Positions 56,560 through 64,000 of a stretch of 64,000 nucleotides of DNA are shown piece after piece; position 1 is the first letter of the stretch, and each line of letters starts with the position of its first letter. The stretch is from Notamacropus eugenii (taxonomy: Eukaryota > Chordata > Mammalia > Diprotodontia > Macropodidae): NCBI RefSeq assembly GCF_028372415.1, contig NC_092878.1:31029903-31093902 (forward strand). The letters run 5' to 3'. A program made the translations under genes and the position numbers. Under the pieces are notes generated by a model. The model had not been told where the DNA came from, made no database searches, and was given only the letters and a program-made list of their open reading frames with translations.

Positions 56560-57570
56560 CCTGAGACAAACCCCAGCTGCCCCATTTAGTTATGGCTCAG
56601 AGAAAAGAAAATACAAAGACAAGCCATCATTACTGGGCTTTTCCCTCAAGTTTAGGAGAGTAACTTTTTGCACTTTGGGTTTTGTTTCCAAGTCTTTAAG
56701 AATGTCTCTGGCTTTTCGATGGGACATTAATATTTTAGAATCCTCTTTAAATGTGTTGAGATAACACTGGGGAGTTTTTTACTTAGATGAGACCAGTTTG
56801 GATTCTCTGACATCAATAGCCATATAATCATACTTAGATAACACAGACCACCCAGGAAACTAAAATGACTTCACAAATAGTCAATCACATAATCTCAGCA
56901 GATCTTTGAAGAGGTTTTTACATAGCAGAGGGAGTCATTCTCAATAAAATAGCCAAGGAACTGAGTGAGTGATGTATCTAAATTTACGGGAGACCTGTGA
57001 GAGAGCCACAAATAAACTAGAGAAATGCTTCTGACATTTTGCAAATCATAAACATTACCTGACACAATCTTCTCCCAATTTATTCTTTCATTGTTTTGAG
57101 CATTATATGCACCAAAGATGCTTCCAGAAGATTCCCAACTCAAACCGTATTGCAACTTTTTTATGGTGTGGTGGTAGGGAGGTGGAGAGTGGGAAGGTGA
57201 GAATTGCAGACAACAGGAAGGAGGTATGGAAATTCTGGTGCCAAGTTTTTTCTATTTTTACAAACAGATAATGTTCAATTGACAACACTGTTAGAAACTA
57301 ATACCTTATTGGTTACTGTGCTGGGCTCCACTTGGCACAGAATCATAGATTTGTTACTCTCCGACCTGAAATATGATTGGTGCTTTCCTTTACAGTTTGA
57401 TCTTTTTCACTTGAATGATAAGGCAAGTATTTTTTGGTAGGGGGTGAAGGAGATGCATTTTGTGACAGTTTTAAGGTATAATTGATATTTTCCCCTTAGG
57501 AAGCCTGATTACTTTCATCTTCATTCAAGGTAGATGCCTATAGCACACTGTCCCTAGTTAAACTAAAGCA
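56560..57570. other. Intergenic stretch, unassigned
   Basis: No gene or confident repeat is seen. Open frames of 61-86 codons show no domain. Confidence 0.4.
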
Positions 57571-57574
57571 ACTT

Positions 57575-58020
57575 ACAAAGTCAAGCCAGTAAGCATTTAT
57601 TAAATGCTGATCATCTGCCAAACTTGGTGCTAAGTGTTGAGAATACACATAGAAGCAAATAGAAAGATAGTTCTTGCCCTCAAGGAGCTTATATTCTAAT
57701 GGGGGAAAAGATAATACATAAAAGAAGGCTGAAAGATGATAGGAAGGGAAAGATATCCATGAAATGTGTGGGGGTGGTGCATAGTAGAGTAAGAAGTTTG
57801 GAGAGTCAAAAGCGGAGAGCTGACTGAGGAATGAAAGAGTAAATATGGTTGGCTTGGGAAATATCTTGAAGATGGAGGTTCCAGGAGGAAATGATCCATC
57901 AAAGAAAGTGGCCACAGCGGTGAAGGAATCTTCCAGGGTGAGAAGAATGCTAGGGAAGGGTACAGAAACAAGTTCAAAAAGTCAGGAGTAGAGCCCAGAG
58001 AGGAATAAAGGTACAAAGTC
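57575..58020 (+). repeat. Unclassified interspersed repeat
   Basis: 'gccagtaagcatttattaaa', 'gcccrcaaggagct'-like 'gccctcaaggagcttatatt', 'ctaatgggggaaaagataat' and 'gaggttccaggaggaaatga'. Same family as 7855 and 10455. The two minus-strand frames over it (to 125 codons) have no recognised domain and are treated as chance. Confidence 0.55.
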
Positions 58021-59885
58021 TTCCCACTAAATGAACTTACATTTTTTCCATCATTATTTTTAATAACAGATTTTCAACTCAAGGACAATTGCTTTATCTC
58101 CTTTGTGATGCTTGGAAGAAGAGAAAGAGATGAAAAGATTCACCTGAAAGGTGAAACTTCAAATCTTTTATGATGTTGATACAGACTAGGGAAAGGAGAA
58201 ACTAAATCCTGGCATGTTGTGCTTGGGGAGAAAAAACATTGCAGAAAGAGTCTAATGACAATTCAAGATTTTATCTGAAAGGAAAAGATCAAGGAGAAGC
58301 TGGTCTGCTATATGCTCAGTTTAAAACTAGTCAAAATATGTGATTTTGACAGGATGAAACAAAAAAAGACATTTGACAATTTAAAGATAAAAGAATTGTC
58401 TATCTGATCATGTCTTTCTGATTTCCCATAAATGGAAATTATATAATTTTTGAAGGAAATATATTAGGAAGAAATATATATTAAATTCCCAGAGCTTACC
58501 ATAGTGATGGACTCTGAAAGGAATCAGAGCATATGGCATGGTGATTTCTCTCAGCCATGACCATGCTTCTGGGTGACTGGAAGGATGGTGGTGCTATCAA
58601 CATTAATAATGTTTCCAAAATCATATGAAAGCACCATTTTCAGTGGAAAACAAACCTCTCATCTTAAAAGTCTCAAAACACTACAGTAACAATGTCCCAC
58701 CAATTTCAGTTTATGATGGAAATATATGTTTGTGTCTGTGTGTATTTACACATGTATATGTGTTTGGGAAGGTCTGTATATAAACATCGATGTACAGGGC
58801 AAAGTTAGTAGGGGTGGAATGTGGAGGTGTAACATGAGAAGTAAGGACAGGCAAAAAGGGTGGGAGAGAGGAAAAGGGTGGGATAAAAACTCAGGTTCAG
58901 CATCTCTATGCATATTTTTAACAGTAGGCTAACCATGTTCTGCCAATAAATACTTTTTGAAAATTATTATGTTGGAAAATTTTTTTCCAGGTCTGAACAA
59001 TATGTACTAGCTCTACCTGCATTTGCCACAACCAGTCCCATCTTCTTAACCAATCCAACTTCTCTCAGATGGCTACCAGATACTCCTGTGGTTGGGAACC
59101 ACTCACACAGAAGCCACAACAACCAAAATAACACTGCTTTGACACAGTGTTCCTTCATGATGGATTAAGTTGATCCACTAATTTTCATTCTTAAACAAAT
59201 GTCTGTTTGTGTGTGTACATGTGCATATATGCATGCAAAAGTCATAGTACCCTTCTCCTGTTCCTAGAGAGTGACTTTGTCTTCTCCAAAAAGTGTTTTC
59301 AAAAGGCATTAGGGCTTCAAACCCTACACATTCCCTTGTTATCCCTTCTTCTCTTGGCCATCTCAACCTTTCTTTATGAAGGTAACGTTCAGGTATGTGA
59401 AATTCCTTCAGAAACTTAATGTGTTGAACAAATATAAGGAATTATTTTTAGTATTAGGCTAAGAGAATTCAAGCAACGCCCTTCAACAATTACATGGAGG
59501 TTTCTCGAAAAGTCAGACAAAGAGGGAATATAGAACTAGATGTATCTTATAACTTCCTCATTGAACCTATTACCATATTTACATTAGAAAACTTTGATGT
59601 TTCTTTTGGAGATCATCACCTCCACCTAATGAAGGTGTCTGTGGCCAAGACATCCAAGAGATACCCTCTCTTTGAGAGCTGGTTATCACACTCCTTCCCA
59701 GTCAGTGCAAGTGTGCATCCATACACATATAATTTCTTTTAGACTTTAGGAATATTGGTCCATGTTTAATTTCATGGAAAGAACTTAATTATATAGTCAG
59801 GAGTTCCCAAAAAAACTATTTCCACAGAAGATCATTATTTCATGGTAGAAGGAAAGGACAAACAAACTGTACCCATAAAATAGGA
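58021..59885. other. Intergenic stretch, no gene recognised
   Basis: No repeat or coding exon could be assigned with confidence. A TG/TA-rich patch lies at 58725-58770. Confidence 0.4.
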
Positions 59886-59889
59886 ATAA

Positions 59890-60470
59890 GGAGACCTGGG
59901 ATCTGTCTTTAATGCTGTCACCCAGCAATTGTACATTTTTGGACAACACACTTCAACCATCTAAGTTTTAGTTTCCTCCCCTTTAAAATAAGGGATTTGG
60001 ATCAGATGATCTTACATTTCCTCCCAGTTGTAAACTTCTATGATCATTTGACCATCACCTTAAACATTTGAATATAGTTGTATGATTTCGCAGGAAATAT
60101 TTTCTTATGAAATTCTTTGATAGGGCCATAGGATCATAGGTTCAGTGCTGAAAGGGATATTAGAGACCATCAAGTCCAATGAGACATAGGGAGTTTGAAT
60201 GACTCGCTCAGGGTTGTGTAGCTAGTAAGTATCTGAGGCAATTTTGAATCCAGGTTTTTGAGTTCAGTGTTTTATTACAATGCTACTTCAGAAGCGAAAT
60301 GGAATGTTTGAAATGACACTTTAAAATCATCATTTCTTGAGCTGGACCTGGTAGGAATCTTTGAGATCATCTAGGCTAAGAGGAATGATTTACTCAAGGT
60401 CCTAGAGTTATCCAAACAGCAGAGTCAGGATTTGTATTCTTTCAGTCTAGTATTTTTCAATTACCCAATG
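59890..60470 (+). repeat. Three SINE/MIR-like fragments in a row
   Basis: 59890-60050: 'gagacctgggatctgtcttt' and 'gtttcctcccctttaaaata'. 60120-60290: 'ccataggatcataggttcag' and 'ggttgtgtagctagtaagta'. 60320-60460: 'gatttactcaaggtcctaga'. All are old and diverged. Confidence 0.55.
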
Positions 60471-60489
60471 ATAAAGCCCCTTTTCATTT

Positions 60490-60732
60490 TTCAGTCATTT
60501 TCATTCATTTCAGATTCTTTGTGATCCCATTTGGGATTTTCTTGGGAAAGATAGTAGAGTGGTTTGCCATTTCCTTTTCCAGCTCATTTGACAGATGAGG
60601 AAACTGAGGAAAACAGGGTGAAGTGACTTGCCCAGGGTCACATTGCTAGTAAGTATCTGAGGCTGGATTTGAACTCATGAAGATGAGTCTTCCTCATTCC
60701 AGGGTTGGCAGAACATGACCTAGCTGCCTCTA
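60490..60732 (-). repeat. MIR-core SINE, inverted
   Basis: 'gattctttgtgatcccattt', 'gggattttcttgggaaagat', 'gtggtttgccatttcctttt', 'gtgacttgcccagggtcaca' and 'tgacctagctgcctc' give the inverse of the 10576-type SINE, almost full length. Confidence 0.88.
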
Positions 60733-60896
60733 ACAGAGCCCCTTTCGAAGCCTAATTTCATAACATGGCCAAAGCTTTGTGTCCCAACTTATATCTTGGT
60801 CACAAACAAGTAGCTTCCTTTTAAGGAGCAGAAACCAGGTTGTGACAGATGTAGGGAAATAAAGCTTGCAATGAGATATTTTGAAAAATAGTGACA

Positions 60897-61409
60897 GTCA
60901 AACAAGTTGTGGTATATGATTTTGATAAAATACTACTGTGCTATAAGGAATGATGAGATCAATGATCTTAGAAATACATGGATAGACTTGCATGAAATAA
61001 TGAAGAATCAAATAAGTAAAAGCAAGAAAACATATACAGTAACAGCAATAGTGTTTTAACAACAACTTTGAGTGGCTAAGTCATTTTGACTATTATAAAT
61101 ACCCAAATTAACAGCAAAGGATGTATGAAGGAAGATGCTATCTGCATCCAGAGAAAGAAATGATTAATAGAAGTATGTATAGAATTATTTTATGCATGTG
61201 CACACACACACACACATATTTGTGTTTAGTGGTAGTCATCTCTAGGGTGGGGGAAAGAAAAAAAAGAAACATTATAACTTTATTATATATTTTAAAAGAA
61301 TAGCAAGTTGTACATAATTGATTTGCAATTTCATGTACAATCATCTTTTAAAAACCATACTATGTGATGGAAATGCTTTATTTCATCAATTAAAAAATTA
61401 AAAAAAAAA
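60897..61409 (+). pseudogene. 5'-truncated L1 3' end
   Basis: 'caagttgtggtatatgattt', 'actactgtgctataaggaat', 'acatggatagacttgcatga' and 'gatgctatctgcatccagag' are the L1 ORF2 end and 3' UTR, followed by an A-rich tail at 61390-61409. Flanks gaaaaatagtgaca (60883-60896) and gaaaattagtgaca (61410-61423) differ at one base and mark the insertion. A short CA run lies at 61200-61216. Confidence 0.82.
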
Positions 61410-61429
61410 GAAAATTAGTGACAATGATT

Positions 61430-62155
61430 GGAGCCCCCATTAACAACCATAACTTTTATTTACATCCTAGTGTGATGATTAAAAAGGTTTGAGACATAGT
61501 TTCTGAATTTAATCATTTTATTAATGAAGCCAGTAGATTATTAATAAAAGGATGTTCATTTAGTCACCTCTCTTAGACCAAAGACCCCTACTAGCAGTGG
61601 AGTCACAATTTATATGCCCTTTGAAAAGTAGATGTTTCCAAGGGATGGCAATCAGCTGTGATTTGTTAACACAATGGGAGGTGGGCTATCTTGCAGTACA
61701 TGACTTAGGTCACTCAAATGTTGGTCAGAGAGACATCAATTTCCATATTACATCTCTTTATGATGGGGAGAATCAGCATTTTTCCCAGGCCTGTCTGAGC
61801 CAACACAATAAACAGGAATACACCCATTAGCCCAAACTTAGAATTTCTTTTACTGTTTGATTAGATCTCAGCTTGGATAAATCTCTATGAGAGACTTCCC
61901 ACACCGGTTGATTTCTAGATAAGGAAGTAGGAAAGAGGGACACCTTGTATCTAATGAAATAGTTACTAAATATGAGAGGAATATTCATTTCTCACATTGG
62001 TATATTATCCAGTTGAGGCTACGGGTGGCTTGATAAAATAGAAAGAACAGAAATTTAAAATGGCAATCATTTGGCAAAGACTTTACATATATCTTTCACT
62101 GTCCAAATTAATGTCCTTTCTTTATAATCCTGCCCTTGCTTTGATGTATTTCAAA
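61430..62155. other. Intergenic stretch, unassigned
   Basis: No gene or confident repeat is seen. The 77-codon frame at 61597-61830 has no domain I recognise. Confidence 0.4.
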
Positions 62156-63006
62156 TACTAAACAACTTCTATGCTCAAAAGCACTTTATTAGGCACTGGG
62201 AATACATCAATGATAAACTAAACAATCCATATTCCCAAAAATCTTATAGTCTACTAAGGATATACATAATAAACATGAAGACAAATAAGCATTAGAGTGG
62301 TAGAGTGTGATAGAGGCACAGACAAAGGGCTCATTTCAGCTCAAGGTATGAAAGTAGACTTCATGGAGAAGGCAGAAAGTGAGCTGGTCCTTGGAAGGAA
62401 GAGAAACATTTCTTTAGGAAGAGGAAGGAATGTTTTGTAGGCCTAGGGGATGGCCAGTGTGAATGCATGGGGTAGGAAACAGCTGAATAAAATCAGGGAA
62501 CTTAAGTATGAAGGGAAATGATATGAAATAAGATTGGAAAGGCAGGTTGGAGCCAGACTGTAAAGTTCCTTATATGCTAAATTGAAGAGCTTGTTATTTT
62601 ATCCTACAGGTATGTTAGCAGTTGACCTGCTTAGCCATCTTGGCCATATCATAATTACAAGTGACATTCCTTCTAGCTGTTTGGAATGGGAAGAAGGGTG
62701 GAGAGAAGAATTCTCCTTATTCGCACCTTAGCTCTGCCCAGAACCATAGCGAGTCCCAAAAAGTCACGTTGGATTAAGCAGGCAGCTTTCTGTTATTGAC
62801 AGAATAATATTCAAAACAGATTTGTCCCTTGGAAAAAGGATTGGATGGAGAGGATGATCATGATTCCAGGGAACAGATAATGACAGTTCTAGGCATAGTT
62901 CTAGGGAACTACAAGGGAAGAATGTCGTCTATATTGTAAAATGTGGTCACTCAGTTGTCTTTGCTTAACTGTTTCTCTTGTTTTTATTACAAAGGAAGGT
63001 TCAATT

Positions 63007-63007
<1 letters not shown>

Positions 63008-63051
<44 letters not shown>

Positions 63052-63098
63052 GTGCGTTTGCGTGTGCATGTGCATGTGCGTGCATGCGTGTGTGTAGG
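63008..63098. repeat. (TG)n-rich microsatellite
   Basis: About 40 bases of pure TG repeat followed by about 50 bases of TGCG/TGCA-type variants. Alternating purine-pyrimidine throughout, so it could adopt Z-DNA. Confidence 0.95.
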
Positions 63099-63114
63099 GG
63101 GCATACACAGAAAT

Positions 63115-63235
63115 GACAATGTGGCCTTGGGCAAGTTCTTTAGGCTCTCCGGGCTTCATTTTCCTCATCTCTAAATTGAGGGGATTGCAGTAGATGGCTT
63201 CTGAAGTTCCTTCCAAGTTCTAAATCTATGATCAT
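63115..63235 (+). repeat. SINE 3'-half fragment
   Basis: 'atgtggccttgggcaagttc', 'gggcttcattttcctcatct' and 'agttccttccaagttctaaa' are the 3' half of a marsupial tRNA-derived SINE, without its head. Confidence 0.7.
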
Positions 63236-63689
63236 AAGATATTTTTAAAAGTATTCATAAAACTTAATTGAAAACAAAATTAATTTATTTTTACTCCCTC
63301 TCTCCGTTCTTTTTTCTTCTTCAGAGTGCTCCATTTTCATTTCTCTTAGGCTCAATCTCAGGTTTTAGCTCTTGCTCTAGTTCTCACAGCAAATAATTGA
63401 TGGATGGAGAAAATGTTATTAACAGGTAATAGGGAGCCACTTCAATTTCTTGAGCAGGAGAGTGCTATGTTCAGATATTATACATAAGGAAAATTATTTT
63501 GGCAGCTTTGTTTGGCTGGGTTGGAGGGGAGAGATTGGAGGCAGGGAAACCAGTTAAAAGATTATATATTACAATAGTCTAAGAAAGGAGGTGGGTGAGG
63601 GGTGGTAATTGTATGAGTGGAGAAAAACATCTAAATTGCATAGGTGAGTCCTAGAGTTGACAGCTGTTTGGTAGCCTATTTTTCTAACC

Positions 63690-64000
63690 TTATTGGCCAT
63701 TACTCCCCACCTCCCTCCACTCTTTATTCATGCCCAACTGGTCTTCTTTCTGTTCTTCACACATGATATTTCATCTCCCCTTTGCTGTCATTGTTCTGGT
63801 GGTCTCCCATGCTTGAGATGCACTCCCTTCTGGCCTCCATCTCACAGAGTGCCTTCCTTTAAAATACAGACCAGGTATTATCTTCTGAATAAATCGTTTC
63901 TCTACTCGCCCCCCCTCCCCGCAACCAGTGTTTTCTCTTCCAAGCGACTTTATATTTAACAATTTTGTATATATTTGTATTCATTTATATTTGTATCTAT
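63690..64000 (+). repeat. L2 LINE 3' region, runs off the window
   Basis: 'actggtcttctttctgttct', 'gttctggtggtctcccatgc', 'ttgagatgcactcccttctg' and 'cagagtgccttcctttaaaa' match the L2 3' part also seen at 17560. The 88-codon frame over it is a relic or chance. Confidence 0.7.

Larger units (their letters stand above)
62613..63424. mobile_element. Candidate solo LTR of an endogenous retrovirus
   Basis: The segment starts TGTTA and ends TAACA, a 5-base terminal inverted repeat with the TG...CA ends of retroviral LTRs. It is flanked by a 4-base repeat ggta (62609-62612 and 63425-63428) and sits exactly in the break of an older repeat. No gag, pol or env sequence is present, so if real it is a solo LTR. 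The 812-base length is plausible. A (TG)n tract and a SINE-like piece lie inside, so part may be nested. Orientation is undetermined. Confidence 0.5.
62160..63665 (+). repeat. Unclassified old repeat, split by an 812-base insertion
   Basis: The left part (62160-62608) includes 'gcactttattaggcactggg', 'gaatgttttgtaggcctagg' and 'gttggagccagactgtaaag'. It stops at 'ttgttattttatcctacagg'. The right part (63429-63665) continues 'gggagccacttcaatttctt', 'attttggcagctttgtttgg' and 'attacaatagtctaagaaag'. I recall these two parts as adjacent in the family. The interruption is the candidate LTR. Confidence 0.55.

Noticed and set aside
57538-58016. Two minus-strand frames of 125 and 106 codons
   Set aside because: They overlie a dispersed repeat on the opposite strand, with hydrophobic low-information sequence and no domain.

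Overview
The window looks like nuclear DNA from a marsupial (metatherian mammal). Large introns separate short exons with GT-AG borders. The interspersed repeats are typical of marsupials: MIR-core and tRNA-derived SINEs of two kinds (one ending in the same 3' segment as an RTE LINE, one ending in an 'aaaacccc...gggtc' tail), marsupial L1, L2, CR1/L3, RTE and hAT MITEs. I cannot fix the species. The SINE types would fit an Australian marsupial or an opossum. No prokaryotic, organellar or viral genome is present.

The one protein-coding gene I can name is SCG5 (secretogranin V, neuroendocrine protein 7B2, the chaperone and inhibitor of prohormone convertase 2), on the + strand. Four coding exons are visible: 14763-14912, 21048-21160, 31506-31559 and 37069-37163. 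They cover roughly residues 76 to the C-terminus of the 212-residue human precursor. The 5' exons (signal peptide and first ~49 mature residues) are not seen and should lie upstream of the window. The 3' UTR and a poly(A) signal (37574-37579) close the gene near 37.6 kb. The terminal exon carries a one-base frameshift just upstream of the PC2-inhibitory peptide. A CAG|GG acceptor 26 bases inside that exon would restore the frame if used.

Layout: 1-14.76 kb is an upstream intron of SCG5, rich in SINE, MIR, L2 and L1 debris. 14.9-37.07 kb holds three introns. Parts of these introns (about 29.96-33.9 and 34.6-37.0 kb) and of the first (about 4.4-5.1 kb) look repeat-poor and are candidate conserved or regulatory DNA. 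37.6-64 kb is the 3' flank, with no functional gene recognised. In other mammals GREM1 is the next gene on this side, but no GREM1 coding sequence is visible, so it would lie beyond the window.

The 3' flank is a retrotransposon landing zone. It holds CR1/L3 and L2 pieces, an isolated L1 5' UTR head (39.22-39.46 kb), and an old minus-strand L1 (41.95-44.16 kb) split by a processed ERH pseudogene (43.09-43.91 kb). It also holds a younger minus-strand L1 (44.38-46.15 kb) with a 21-base target-site duplication and a 456-codon open ORF2 segment, an RTE 3' end, and a degenerate plus-strand L1 (48.7-52.9 kb) containing an hAT MITE. A candidate solo LTR interrupts an older repeat at 62.61-63.42 kb. 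Long simple repeats occur at 2.2, 6.3, 20.0, 22.7, 27.3, 40.5, 51.0 and 63.0 kb.

All repeat-family names come from recalled consensus features, not from a database search. Boundaries are approximate unless a target-site duplication fixes them.
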